Position numbers and translations under genes: made by a program
Shown here: positions 47,731-60,052 of the stretch, one piece after another
How positions within the stretch are numbered: the stretch's first letter is position 1
How the letters are laid out: each line of letters opens with the position of its first letter
The notes under the pieces: generated by a model
The model's input: the letters and a program-made list of their open reading frames with translations, nothing else
Databases searched by the model: none
Told to the model about the DNA's origin: nothing
Assembly (NCBI GenBank): GCA_030278955.1
Contig: JAOANR010000015.1
Location: forward strand, 15,299,917 to 15,363,916
Origin: Hygrophila difformis
Taxonomy: Eukaryota; Streptophyta; Magnoliopsida; Lamiales; Acanthaceae
Direction of reading: 5' to 3'
Length of the DNA stretch: 64,000 bases

Positions 47731-48387
47731 GTTGGGGCCATATGAAATAATGGGCCGCGAGGAGCTATTGGGCCATAAGACATGGGCCGAAAGAAAGAGG
47801 AAGTCCAAAAAGAAGATGGGCTCAAGATTAGTAAGGCCGAAAGTACATAGTAAACCGAAGGGAGGGAACCGAGGCTGATAGAGATTTCGGCCGAAATAGG
47901 AAGGAACAGCCGAAACCAAAACGACCAAATTGAAGAGAGAAAGAATTCGGCTCAGAGGAGTTAGCCGGAGAGCGGTTACTCCAGCTCCGGCTATAAATAG
48001 GGGTCGACACACACAAAATCAGAGAGATCAATCCAACCCCCAAATTCCTTTTATCAAATTTAATTCCTTGTTATCTTTACTGCTTTCTTTACAGCTTCCT
48101 TTACAGCTTTCCTTAGAATCTAGCCTAGTTTGTAGCGGTTACCATTTCCAAATCCACCGTTGCTCCTTAGCAGCTGGTAGTTTGGTTCCCTGTTTTTGGT
48201 GAATTCCGCCGTTGTTTCTTAACAACAGGCAGATTCTCCGTTGTATCTTGTTATTTTTGATCAATTCAAAAAAGATTCAGTCAATTGTGGGCGCATTATT
48301 GTTAATCCGAACCCGTAATCGGTTTGATCCTTTTCCGGTAGCCTCCCTTGAGGAGAAAAAGGTCCTTGGCTACACCCGAGCCAAACA
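47731..48387 (+). repeat. Middle LTR of the Tat-like element (657 bp)
   Basis: TGTTGGGGCC to GCCAAACA, TATA box at 47992-47999. By eye it differs from both outer LTRs at several shared positions, for example ACGACCAAATTG against ACAACCGAATTG, AGAGGAGTTAG against AGAAGGATTAG, and one missing T in TACAGCTTCC. Confidence 0.9.
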
Positions 48388-48517
48388 GCTACGTAAATAG
48401 GGGAGTGATGGAGAGTATCCTCGAGAGGAAGAAAATAACCGCCAAAAGGAAGAAGAAAGGGAGATTACTTGGGCTCCTTCGCATACGAAAGAAATTCGCC
48501 CAAGTAAGGAGGGCATC

Positions 48518-49177
48518 TGTTGGGGCCATATGAAATAATGGGCCGCGAGGAGCTATTGGGCCATAAGACATGGGCCGAAAGAAAGAGGAAGTCCAAAAAG
48601 AAGATGGGCTCAAGATTAGTAAGGCCGAAAGTACATAGTAAACCGAAGGGAGGGAACCGAGGCTGATAGAGATTTCGGCCGAAATAGGAAGGAACAGCCG
48701 AAACCAAAACAACCGAATTGAAGAGAGAAAGAATTCGGCTCAGAAGGATTAGCCGGAGAGCGGTTACTCCAGCTCCGGCTATAAATAGGGGGTCGACACA
48801 CACAAAATCAGGGAGATCAATCCAACCCCCAAATTCCTTTTATCAAATTTAATTCCTTGTTATCTTTACTGCTTTCTTTACAGCTTTCCTTTACAGCTTT
48901 CCTTAGAATCTAGCCTAGTTTGTAGCGGTTACCATTTCCAAATCCACCGTTGCTCCTTAGCAGCTGGTAGTTTGGTTCCCTGTTTTTGGTGAATTCCGCC
49001 GTTGTTTCTTAACAACAGGCAGATTCTCCGTTGTATCTTGTTATTTTTGATCAATTCAAAAAAGATTCAGTCAATTGTGGGCGCATTATTGTTAATCCGA
49101 ACCCGTAATCGGTTTGATCCTTTTCCGGTAGCCTCCCTTGAGGAGAAAAAGGTCCTTGGCTACACCCGAGCCAAACA
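48518..49177 (+). repeat. Outer 3' LTR of the Tat-like element (660 bp)
   Basis: TGTTGGGGCC to GCCAAACA followed by the TSD GTATC. TATA box at 48780-48787. Near-identical to the 5' LTR. Confidence 0.9.
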
Positions 49178-49287
49178 GTATCATCCTCAACATCATAATG
49201 TCCGAAGTCAGCACCCAAGACACCAAGAGCATCACCTTCGTTTAGGGCCGAATCGTCCTCGATCGGTGTCGCGTTCAAGTCAAACAT
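49178..49287 (-). pseudogene. N-terminal piece of an unidentified reading frame
   Basis: Minus-strand ATG at 49287 opens an acidic frame beginning MFDLNATPIEDD that runs into the Tat-like insertion. It continues at 37340 and below once the element is removed, then meets TGA. I do not recognise the family. Confidence 0.35.
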
Positions 49288-49940
49288 TCTTACAATGCTG
49301 CCCGGAGTTAATTAGGGTTGAGTGTCTTCACATTTTTTTTTTTTGTGAAACCGGTATCCCCAGGCCACATTGGACCCAAGACTAATCCCTCGAGGATCTG
49401 CAGGGGCAATTAAGGGCGCCTCTCCCAAAGCAGTTTTTTGCATACACAAGGCTCGAATCCGAGACCTTGCTTAAACGACTAGAGCCCCATCCACTCAAGC
49501 CAACTGATGTTGGTAGTGTCTTCACATTTGAGACATCCCCACGTTCAGTCAGTTCAGACAAGGAATATGGATAATTTCTTAATTTATGGCAGGCAATTTT
49601 AACTCCTAAATTATAGTTGTGAATGTTTGGAAGGGGATCCCCCTACCTTAATTGTCACCGCGTGAATGGAATCTGCTGCACTACATCCTTGACTAGCACC
49701 TAATAATTTGTTGTCTATCACATTCAGCTTGCACTGAATTTTGTTAATTCAGCGCGCTAACTGATCCCGTCCTCTATCTAGTACATCACCATTAAACATT
49801 ACTTTAATAAAATATGCATAAGCACATATCCCTAATTAATATCAGCCCCAATACATGCATTTATTTTATTGCAACTTGCAACCACTTGAATTATTACTCT
49901 TGGTGCCGTCCTCATGTTCTCAGCACCATAGTGTTTAGTA
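49288..49940. other. Intergenic, nothing recognised
   Basis: A poly-T run near 49330 is followed by GTGAAACCGGTATCCCCAGG and TCCGAGACCTTGCTTAAACG, which read like a decayed retroelement tail. No gene is supported. Confidence 0.4.
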
Positions 49941-50197
49941 CCTCTGTTCTCATGAAAATGCAACACTCACCCTACGTACGTAATCCAATACACATTTTTA
50001 ATAGTTAATAACTCACGTTGTGCATAAGTAAAAATTATAAAAATTTAATATTATAAAACTACAAGATGAGATGATTCTAACAAGATCTCACTTGACTATG
50101 TTTTTTCTTCTATAACTATTGTTTAAACGTCAATCAAAGTTGAACAATGAATAGTGTCAAAAATCCAAATGTTTCATATTCACAAAAACGGAGCTAG
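49941..50197. mobile_element. Decayed Stowaway-type MITE
   Basis: Inner motif GATTCTAACAAGATCTCACT and the right end AAAACGGAGCTAGTA match the local MITE family; the left end is eroded. Confidence 0.55.
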
Positions 50198-50208
50198 TAG
50201 ATCTTATC

Positions 50209-51011
50209 GAGAGCCGGCTCCATGGGGAGCCATTGGCTCAGGCCCCCAAAATTAAGGGGCCCCATTTTTTTTTCTTAAAATTTTAAATAATTACCTATAC
50301 TTTTAATTTCCCAAAGTCTAATTCCACTTTCTCCTATTCTTCCATTTCCAGTTCTTCAATTCCAATTTTCAGTTCAATTCCAACTTCAATTTCCATAGTT
50401 TCCCCATTACCAACTGCAACTCTTTATTTCTTTACTTTCCTTTCCAAATCCCAACTCTAAGAGATAATAAATACACTAAACCATGACAATAAATGTGATA
50501 TTGGAGCCTCTTGATATTTTTAAAATTTTTAAAACATATTAATTGTTTTTCTAATGTGATTACTGTGTATAAGAATATAGTTAACTGTTCAGATAAAATA
50601 AAAAAATAAAAAAAAGAAGTAGAAGTTGCTCAAATTTTATTTACCAAGATGTCACGAGAATGACATTTAAAAAACTAGTTTTTGTGGCAATCGAAAAAGA
50701 CTTAATAAACTAGCTTTGGTGACAATCGAGAATGATATTTTGGATAAAGTTTCTTTTGAAAATTTGATTGATGAAGTGACAGAATGCCGAGAAGACAAGA
50801 TTTTGCAATGATAAACTATTTTAGAAAGAATACATTTATGATGGGACATCAAAATATAGTAAGTAAGAACATTTTAGTTGGGACAGGGAGAGTATGATTC
50901 ATTTATATAATTTTAAATTTCTTAATTAATATTTAACAAAGTTTTTATTATTATATGGGGCCCAATGAAAGTATTTGGCTCTGGGCTCCCAAAAAGCTCG
51001 AGACAGCCCTG
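50209..51011. mobile_element. hAT transposon remnant (803 bp)
   Basis: Flanked by the perfect 8-bp TSD ATCTTATC (50201-50208 and 51012-51019). Left terminus GAGAGCCGGCTC; reverse complement of the right terminus CAGGGCTGTCTC (8 of 12 match). Around 50670-50815 the plus strand still encodes a fragment resembling the C-terminal dimerisation region of hAT transposases (AIEKDLINKL, then FENLIDEV), with stops and frameshifts. Confidence 0.75.
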
Positions 51012-51148
51012 ATCTTATCTTGGATATACAACTTGAATTTTTATTAAAACTGTTACTATTTTATAAGTATTAAGTATTTATAAGTATTAATATTATTCTT
51101 TTAAAATTATCATAAGAGTCAATCTCTTTTTATGGCCCAAACAAAATA

Positions 51149-51408
51149 TTCCCTCTATCCCATTTGAAATGTCCCAAAACTTTTGGACACGCAGTCCAAT
51201 GCATTTATTTAACAGTTAATATCTTAAAATGTAGAGAATTAAAAAATTATAAAAATATATATATTTTAAAACTACACGAATAGATGAATCCAACAAGACC
51301 GAACTTGACTATTTTTTGGTTTATATAATTGTGATAACATTAGGTCAAAGTTGATCAATGAACAGTGCCAAAAGTCAAAATGGGACAATACAAGTAGGAC
51401 GGAGGGAG
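51149..51408. mobile_element. Stowaway-type MITE (260 bp)
   Basis: Left TTCCCTCTATCCCATTTG, right GTAGGACGGAGGGAG, flanked by TA. It lies between the LINE 5' TSD and ORF1, so it either inserted in the LINE 5' UTR or was part of it. Confidence 0.75.
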
Positions 51409-51455
51409 TATTCTTTTTAAACACAAAAGGCGAATATGTGTCTCTTTTGTTAAAC

Positions 51456-52760
51456 ATGGTGTTCCCTGCAACGCCATCGCAAACCCCTTTCTCCCCCAAC
51501 TCGATCGTTCCTCTTCTGCCTAATCCGGTTGCGCCATTCTATTTTGCTGGTAGCCCCTCAGTATCATTTCGTGATAAAGTATTGGAAGGGAGATTTAGTG
51601 CCCCCAGACCTCTCAAAGAAGACCCGGCGAATGCCAATTTAGTGAAACTCGAGTTCTTGGACGGTGATCGGCTGAAGCCACGGCTTGTCTTAGACCCTCG
51701 TCTTCACGAATAGATCTGTAAACCATTTGAGGATGCACTTAGTGGGATATGCTGCACAGTTGGAACGGCTCAACAGAATGTGGAAGCTTCATAATAAATT
51801 TCACATGGTGGATATGGATGCCGGGTACTACCTGGTTAAATTTGATACCATAGAAGATCGAACAAAAGTTCTAAGTGGAGGCCCGTGGATGATCTTTGAG
51901 AGCTATCTTATGGTGTGTCCATGGCAACCGAACTTTGTTGCGGATGAGGAAACTCCTAAGAAAACCTTGGATTGGTCTCGCTTTCCAGGTTTATCTTTTG
52001 AATACTTTGATGAACTCCTGATTACTAGCATGGTGGCTGCATTGGGGAAACCTATTAGGTTGGATGCCATGATTAAAGGTGTTAATAGAGGGAAGTATGC
52101 ACGGGTCTGTATAGAAATTGATCTCGATCTCCCAGTGGTGTCAAGCATATTGGTGGGGGATAGATGGCAAAAGGTTGCTTATGAAGGGCTTCACCTCCTT
52201 TATACAAGCTGTCACAGATATGGCCATTCAAACACCAATTGCCATTATGGAGAAACTCCGGTGAAAGTAGTAGCTCCAGCGGTTGCAATTCCTAGCAGAG
52301 ATATGCTGTCTCATGGTGGCAGGTTTGACAATGTATCTTTGGCAGAGGAAAAGCTGAACACTCCTATTTTTGGGATAAAAGACAAAACATATAATAGGGA
52401 TTCAGAAGTTGACCAGGAAAATGACACTAAGATGGCAAATGGGAATAACGAGGAAGAAGCACAGCTATTGGGGATCACTCAAGCACTCAAAAGGAAAGTC
52501 ACGAGAAGGGTTCTTCGGAGGAAGCTGGGGCGCATACTATTGAGAAGGAGCTGGAAACCCTCCCAGCCACAAGGAGGTGATTGGATTAAGGTGATAAGGA
52601 AGAAATCCAATGGAACAAAAAAAAGAAATTGGGTTGTTATTAAATCAACCCAAGGCTGTGCATACTGGACTCTCCAAACCGGGCCTAAAGTTGAGGTCTA
52701 AGACCGCACTTGGGAATGAGAGGAAATGCCCATTGAAAATTATCACAAACACAATTGATA
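51456..52760 (+). pseudogene. LINE ORF1 (DUF4283 and CCHC-type), broken
   Basis: ATG at 51456 starts a Pro/Ser-rich segment that reaches a stop at 51711. The following sequence (from about 51716) is in another frame and encodes the DUF4283 domain of plant L1 ORF1 (RLNRMWKLHNKFHMVDMDAG, then GYYLVKFDTIEDR) and a zinc knuckle region (YTSCHRYGHSNTNC) in which the first Cys is replaced by Tyr. Further frame changes follow before the LTR insertion at 52760-52765. ORF1 proteins of L1 elements bind the element RNA; this one is not functional as it stands. Confidence 0.8.
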
Positions 52761-52764
52761 GAAG

Positions 52765-55700
52765 TGTAACACCCCCATTTTTCCTAAAGGTACAGCGGAA
52801 GCAAAAGGCGGGAAAAATGGGCCGATGTCACCGCCACGTATTCCGGGCCGTCCGAAATACGCTAAGGCTAGCAGGCATACTTGCATAAAATCGGAGTTTA
52901 ATGTATATGCTAACCACTTTCCGGACAAGTTAATATATAATGTTCACATAAGCTTATAATACTGTAACAAGTATAAAATAAGCTTAATAAAATTTGTGCG
53001 GTTTACACAACCAACACGGAGGAATATATTCCTCAAATGCGCGCAACGGTAATAATGGAATAAATCCATGGAAATTTTAAAAAAAAATTATTACCACGTA
53101 TTTAAAAATAATATGATAAAAACATGAAGCGCGTTGTTTAGACTGGTAGGTCACAATAATTGCACAAGTGGGAATTAAACCCAAATAATTTCTCCATGCT
53201 AAAAACAAAATCTATGCCAAGTAATAATTATTTATCCCATTAGGGATTTTAAAGTATACATTTTTGAAATAATAATAATATCCCAAACCGTGCCCGTGTA
53301 AAAGATGCTCTACCGAACCTTGCAGATCTCATATCCTGAAAGGAAATTTTGAAAAAATGTAGAGTCAGCGAAAACAATCGCTGAGTAAGTAAACCCTTAC
53401 TCCCGGAGGAGGTCGAGTTGCAGAAATAATTAAAAATGACATTTATGGAATAAGGCATGCTTAAACGAGGATAATTTATACATATACGAAATATTATACT
53501 ATATCCCGGGAACAGATAATATAACAATATGCGTTACCGAGAAATAATTATCTCAGCCACCGTGATGTGCAGGTTCCCCGCCGTAGGGCCCAATTCGCAC
53601 ATACACTCAAGGGTGTGGGGGAGGTAAGAAATTTCCTCAACCCACTGTGGGATAAGGTAATGGCATCGGGCTGAATAACCCCAGTGGTACCCGCGTGGCT
53701 AAAATATGCACAACAAACGAGGGAGTTGGGCAGCAGCGACCCACACACAGTCCCACCCCCGTAACAATGCGCGCTCAAAAATCCGTAGGATTTTGAGAAT
53801 AGTTGCAACAAATATTAGGCACAGTAAAAAAAATAGCATACCAATATTCTAAAAACGGTAGGGAGCAATAAGCATAAATTTAAAATATAATAAAGTGGTA
53901 TTTAAAAATTTATGCTTAAGCTAAAATAATTTGGGCTTACTCCAAAGAGTAAAAATCTACTTACTTTTACCGTAGTCTTGGGGTTAACAACACAATGCAG
54001 GCGACGAGCAGATAAATTTTCTTGTTTAACTATATTCCACAAGAAGCCTCCAATTGCAACTCTACTTCACCATCTCTCTCCCTAACTCACAATTATCCAA
54101 ATAATATTCTCTTTAAAAGATTTTTCGACAATCTAAAGGGAGTAATTTCATATAAGGGCATTCAACAATGCCAAATATCATTTCAACTACAAACCCCCAT
54201 ATCAACTTATCATAAATCTGAAAATATCATTTCACGGATCTCAAAATCCAACAATTTCATAATAGGTGCAACATCACCATTTCTTATGTCGCAATTTACG
54301 CCAAACAGATTTAAAAATTCATACGAAAGGCGTTTGCTCTGAAATTTGAACTGTAGATACTCAACATAGATGAATAAGTTTCATGTTTTGCACTTTTCAA
54401 AATAAGGTACGGAAACAGGTCAAAAGTCGTGATCTTTGTAAAACTACCTTGCTGGCAGAATTTCAACAACAGCGGCTTACATTTCAACGAGTGTTAAAAA
54501 TATCAAAACTCATTCAAAAATTATGAAATTTTTTTCAGAAATATTCTATACTAGAATGAAATATTTCTCATAAAGAACCTAAAGAAGATTCAAAAGGGAA
54601 ATATGAAAATTAACTCGATCAAGTTAGGGTTTCAGAAAATCGCGCTCACAGCCGCGCGGTCGGAGTTAAAAATATTCTGGGAAAAATCCACTCAACGAAA
54701 AATTCTGAAATTTTGCAGTTGTGTTAAAAAGTCATAGATCTAAATTTTGTATGAAGAAAGATTTGGAAAATTCGGAATCAAAGATCATGATATAGAAAGA
54801 TTTTCATAAAAGATCCAAATCGCAGAATTTGAAATCTAATGCGCAATCTCTGTAATTTAAAAACTGACGAAGACTCTATGGACCAAAAATTACGAAATTT
54901 TAACCCTAAGTCCTACACACATATATCTATAACTTTCATTTAGAATGTTTTGCAAAATTCAGATTTGAAAATATCGAAACAAGAGAATCTTTAGAGAACA
55001 CAGAAACTGTCAGATTTGCGAACAACAATGATTTCGAATTTTGGAACATTATGGACGAGTTCTAGGGCACCAAAACTGAATGTGGATGAATTAACTTACA
55101 ATGTTGGATGCTCCTTCAATTGTTAGGAGTACCGAGAGCTTCGGTAAACCCACGAAAACTTTAGGAAGGAGAAAAACTACTTACTAAGAAAAGCCTGCAC
55201 TAGACTTGGTGTTTCTTGCTCTCTTTAGGATTATGATGAAATGATTTAGTTTGGTATGAATTGAAATGAAAAATTTTGCCTTTATTTATAGACATTTCTA
55301 GCCGCAATATGCATAGTAGTCAATGCCGCATTTTGAATAGTACTAGACGCAATATGCATAGTAGTCAATAGCCGCATTTCGAATAGTACTAGCCGCAATA
55401 TGCATAGTAGTCAAAGCCGCATTTCGAATAGTACTAGCCGCAATATGCATAGTAGTCAAAGCCGCATTTCGAATAGTACTAGCCGCAATATGTATAGTAG
55501 TCAAAGCCGCATTTCGAATAGTACTAAGCATGTGAAAAAAAATATGAACACCAACACATTTTCTAGTAAATAATTAAATCTTACACAATTAATTCATATG
55601 CAACTTTCGGGCATAAAAATTTACCCTTCTATGTCATGTATGCATATGACCCCATTTCATTTCCTCTAATGATCGATAGAAATTAAATTTATGAAACGGT

Positions 55701-55770
55701 TTTAAAAATATTAAATTCTAAAAAAAATTATTTATTTATTTATTTATTTTAAATTTTACGGCGTGTTACA
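52765..55770 (-). repeat. 3' LTR of the non-coding element (3006 bp)
   Basis: TGTAACACCCCCATTTTTCC to GGCGTGTTACA. By eye about one base per hundred differs from the other LTR, so it is older than the Athila-like insertion at the left. No genes inside. Confidence 0.9.
55300..55527. repeat. 45-bp tandem repeat in the LTR
   Basis: Five copies alternating AGCCGCAATATGCATAGTAG and AGCCGCATTTCGAATAGTAC. Both halves hold short palindromes (ATGCAT, TTCGAA). The array is TATA-distal and ends near 240 bp from the outer end. Confidence 0.9.
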
Positions 55771-56377
55771 GTCTACTCTCCTTAAAACAAGGCTTTGTCC
55801 TCGAAGCCTCACCATAAACTTTGGGAAAAAAAAACTCGGTAGTATAAAAAGTAGTTCAATGACATACTCCCATTACATAATAACCGAGTCACACTCCGTC
55901 CCTAATCTCGTCAAATAGTTCCGGGTATTTATCCTTTATGTCAGCTTGTACCTCCCAATCTTGGCGCATTTACTATTCATTTATTATTGCTTTAACGACT
56001 AGTTCAAAACCCTATAAGTCTAAGGCGTCTACAGTGCTAAGGAGTGCTAATAGAGTTGAATCCGATATCGGAAAAAAAAAATCTTAATATAAATAAACAT
56101 ATATTAAGCAAAGATTTCTGCTCGTGCCTATATGCATATGGGTGTGTTCCCATCCCAAAATATAAATTAAAAATAGTACTTGGCATATCTTTCAAAAAAA
56201 TATTTTCGGGCAAAACTTTTAAATGCACTACTTAAAGCAAAAAAAAAAAAAATTTCAGAAAATATTTTTCGTGCAAAAATTTTAATAATTTAAATGCACT
56301 TCTTTTTATAGAAATAATGCTTTCAAAAATATTTAAATGCACAATTTTCATAGAGCAAAACCGCTCTGATACCAAAC
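55771..56377 (-). other. Internal region of the non-coding LTR element
   Basis: 607 bp with PPT at one end and PBS at the other. Contains CAAGGCTTTGTCCTCGAAGC next to the PPT. No coding capacity. Confidence 0.8.
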
Positions 56378-59300
56378 TGTAACACCCCCATTTTTCCTAA
56401 AGGTACAGCGGAAGCAAAAGGCGGGAAAAATGGGCCGATGTCACCGCCACGTATTCCGGACCGTCCGAAATACGCTAAGGCTAGCAGGCATACTTGCATA
56501 AAATCGGAGTTTAATGTATATGCTAACCACTTTCCGGACAAGTTAATATATAATGTTCACATAAGCTTATAATACTGTAACAAGTATAAAATAAGCTTAA
56601 TAAAATTTGTGCGGTTTACACAACCAACACGGAGGAATATATTCCTCAAATGCGCGCAACGGTAATAATGGAATAAATCCATTGAAATTTTAAAAAAAAA
56701 TTATTACCACGTATTTAAAAATAATATGATAAAAACATGAAGCGCGTTGTTTAGACTGGTAGGTCACAATAATTGCACAAGTGGGAATTAAACCCAAATA
56801 ATTTCTCCATGCTAAAAATAAAATCTATGCCAAGTAATAATTATTTATCCCATTGGGGATTTTAAAATATACATTTTTAAAATAATAATAATATCCCAAA
56901 CCGTGCCCGTGTAAAAGATGCTCTACCGAACCTTGCAGATCTCATATCCTGAAAGGAAATTATGAAAAAATGTAGAGTCAGCGAAAACAATCGCTGAGTA
57001 AGTAAACCCTTACTCCCGGAGGAGGTCGAGTTGCAGAAATAATTAAAATGACATTTATGGAATAAGGCATGCTTAAACGAGGATAATTTATACATATACG
57101 AAATATTATACTATATCCCGGGAACAGATAATATAATAATATGCGTTACCGAGAAATAATTATCTCAGCCACCGTGATGTGCAGGTTCCCCGCCGTAGGG
57201 CCCAATTCGCACATACACTCAAGGGTGTGGGGAAGGTAAGAAATTTCCTCAACCCACTGTGGGATAAGGTAATGGCATCGGGCTGAATAACCCCAGTGGT
57301 CCCCGCGTGGCTAAAATATGCACAACAAACGAGGGAGTTGGGCAGCAGCGACCCACACACAGTCCCACCCCCGTAACAATGCGCGCTCAAAAATCCGTAG
57401 GATTTTGAGAATAGTTGCAACAAATATTAGGCACAGTAAAAAAAAATAGCATACAATATTCTAAAAACAGTAGGGAGCAATAAGCATAAATTTAAAATAT
57501 AATAAAGTGGTATTTAAAAATTTATGCTTAAGCTAAAATAATTTGGGCTTACTCCAAAGAGTAAAAATCTACTTACTTTTACCGTAGGCTTGGGGTTAAC
57601 AACACAATGCAGGCGACGAGCAGATAAATTTTCTTGTTTAACTATATTCCACAAGAAGCCTCCAATTGCAACTCTACTTCACCATCTCTCTCCCTAACTC
57701 ACAATTATCTAAATAATATTCTCTTTAAAAGATTTTTCGACAATCTCAAGGGATTAATTTCATATAAGGGCATTCAACAATGCCAAATATCATTTCAACT
57801 ACAAACCCCCATATCAACTTATCATAAATCTGAAAATATCATTTCACGGATCTCAAAATCCAACAATTTCATAATAGGTGCAACATCACCATTTCTTATG
57901 TCGCAATTTACGCCAAACAGCTTTAAAAATTCATACGAAAGGCGTTTGCTCTGAAATTTGAACTGTAGATACTCAACACATAGATGAATAAGTTTCATGT
58001 TTTGCACTTTTCAAAATAAGGTACGGAAACAGGTCAAAAGTCGTGATCTTTGTAAAACTACCTTGCTGGCAGAATTTCAACAACAGCGGCTTACATTTCA
58101 ATGAGTGTTAAAAATATCAAAACTCATTCAAAAATTATGAATTTTTTTTCAGAAATATTCTATACTAGAATGAAATATTTCTCATAAAGAACCTAAAGAA
58201 GATTCAAAAGGGAAATACGAAAATTAACTCGATCAAGTTAGGGTTTCAGAAAATCGCGCTCACAGCCGCGCGGTCGGAGTTAAAAATATTCTGGGAAAAA
58301 TCCACTCAACGAAAAATTCTGAAATTTTGCAGTTGTGTTAAAAAGTCATAGATCTAAATTTTGTATGAAGAAAGATTTGGAAAATTCGGAATCAAAGATC
58401 ATGATATAGAAAGATTTTCATAAAAGATCCAAATCGCAGAATTTGAAATCTAATGCGCAATCTCTGTAATTTAAAAACTGACGATGACTCTATGGACCAA
58501 AAATTACGAAATTTTAACCCTAAGTCCTACACACATATATCTATAACTTTCATTTAGAATGTTTTGCAAAATTCAGATTTGAAAATATCGAAACAAGAGA
58601 ATCTTTAGAGAACACAGAAACTGAACTGTCAGATTTGCGAACAACAATGATTTTGAATTTTGGAACATTATGGACGAGTTCTAGGGCACCAAAACTGAAT
58701 GTGGATGAATTAACTTACAATGTTGGATGCTCCTTCAATTGCTAGGAGTACCGAGAGCTTCGGTAAACCCACGAAAACTTTAGGAAGGAGAAAAACTACT
58801 TACTAAGAAAAGCCTGCACTAGACTTGGTGTTTCTTGCTCTCTTTAGGATTATGATGAAATGATTTAGTTTGGTATGAATTGAAATGAAAAATTTTGCCT
58901 TTATTTATAGACATTTCTAGCCGCAATATGCATAGTAGTCAACGCCGCATTTTGAATAGTACTAGACGCAATATGCGTAGTAGTCAATAGCCGCATTTCG
59001 AATAGTACTAGCCGCAATATGCATAGTAGTCAAAGCCGCATTTCGAATAGTACTAGCCGCAATATGCATGGTAGTCAAAGCCGCATTTCGAATAGTACTA
59101 GCCGCAATATGTATAGTAGTCAAAGCCGCATTTCGAATAGTACTAAGCATGTGAAAAAAAATATAAACACCAACACATTTTCTAGTAAATAATTAAATCT
59201 TACACAATTAATTCATATGCAACTTTCGGGCATAAAAATTTACCCTTCTACGTCATGTATGCATATGACCCCATTTCATTTCCTCTAATGATCGATAGAA

Positions 59301-59391
59301 ATTAAATTTATGAAACGGTTTTAAAAATATTAAATTCTAAAAAAAAAATTATTTATTTATTTATTTATTTTAAATTTTACGGCGTGTTACA
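56378..59391 (-). repeat. 5' LTR of the non-coding element (3014 bp)
   Basis: TGTAACACCCCC to GTGTTACA, next to the PBS. Contains the same 45-bp tandem array at 58919-59146. Confidence 0.9.
58919..59146. repeat. 45-bp tandem repeat, second LTR copy
   Basis: Same five-unit array as 55300-55527 with a few base changes (for example GCGTAG, GCATGG). Confidence 0.9.
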
Positions 59392-59396
59392 AGAAG

Positions 59397-60052
59397 CGCC
59401 TCTAACCAATTTAAGGGAAAAGGCCCATTTCTTAAAGGGCTGCCATCTTGAAAGGGCTTTCTCTAGAGCCTGATGGTAATAAGGCCAGCCCCAAACGCCA
59501 AAGGTCGACTACCTCTCCGACTGTGGTGGAGATGGGTACACAGTCGAAGGGAATTGAAGGTCAAACCAGTGGCTCCGACAAAGGGCCGGAAGAAATTCCG
59601 GCGGAAGGAGACTCGGCCATGGCAGAAGGAACGACCGGAGGAGGAAGTGAGACTCCATCTCTCAAAATAAGGTATGAGTGTCGAGGGTGTCGCTATTCCC
59701 ATTTTAAGTTTTTCTATGATTAATAAGACATTAAAAAATTGTAAAATTTTGGCTTGGTATGTGGGTGGTATAATTGGAGAATCAACCAGGAGAATGGTTC
59801 GGGAGCTATTGCGTATGTATGGGCCAGACTTGGTGTTTATATTCGAACCTCGGTCGGTTTTCTCTCGAACGTGTGACATCTTTGATAATAGAGATAAAAT
59901 TATCACTATGAGACTAGAGGAGGGCACCACCATTTGGTTCTGCTCAGCTCTGTATGGTGCTTTTAAGGAGGATTTCTTCACCACTTGGGCGTTCTCGCCG
60001 GATGTCGTCTTGGGAGATTTAATTGCGGACTCCTTGGGGGTTTTGTTTTCCT
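59397..60052 (+). pseudogene. LINE ORF1 C-terminus and endonuclease/ORF2 remnant
   Basis: ORF1 resumes after the LTR insertion (Lys/Gly-rich, then SPKRQRS and a Glu/Gly-rich tail to about 59700). A second frame follows from about 59717 and resembles the start of the plant L1 endonuclease (CKILAWYVGGIIGESTRRMV, then GPDLVFIFEPR). Within about 60 residues it passes to sequence resembling the far C-terminal end of ORF2 (VVLGDLIADSLGVLF) and stops at 60052. The whole reverse transcriptase is missing. Confidence 0.65.

Larger units (their letters stand above)
37346..49177 (+). mobile_element. Tat/Retand-like Ty3/gypsy element with three LTRs
   Basis: Flanked by a perfect 5-bp TSD, GTATC (37341-37345 and 49178-49182). 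Layout: LTR (37346-38004), PBS, gag (38029-40233), pol (from 40142), antisense genes (43441-47530), LTR (47731-48387), a second copy of the 130-bp pre-LTR tail (48388-48517) and a third LTR (48518-49177). The archaeal-type RNase H and the antisense ORFs place it in the Tat lineage. Confidence 0.9.
52765..59391 (-). mobile_element. Non-coding LTR retrotransposon with 3-kb LTRs
   Basis: Flanked by a perfect TSD, AGAAG (52760-52764 and 59392-59396). Two LTRs of about 3.0 kb surround an internal region of only 607 bp. The PBS GCTCTGATACCA (plus strand, 56363-56374) next to the right LTR shows minus orientation, with initiator-Met tRNA as primer. The purine-rich AAGGAGAG (minus strand, 55776-55783) next to the left LTR is the PPT. 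No gag or pol is present, so it must be mobilised by an autonomous relative. Termini TGTAACACCCCC and GTGTTACA recall plant Ty3/gypsy chromoviruses. Confidence 0.9.

Noticed and set aside
55343..55531. Ala/Thr/Ile-repeat protein
   Set aside because: Translation of the 45-bp LTR tandem repeat; the same ORF appears in the other LTR.
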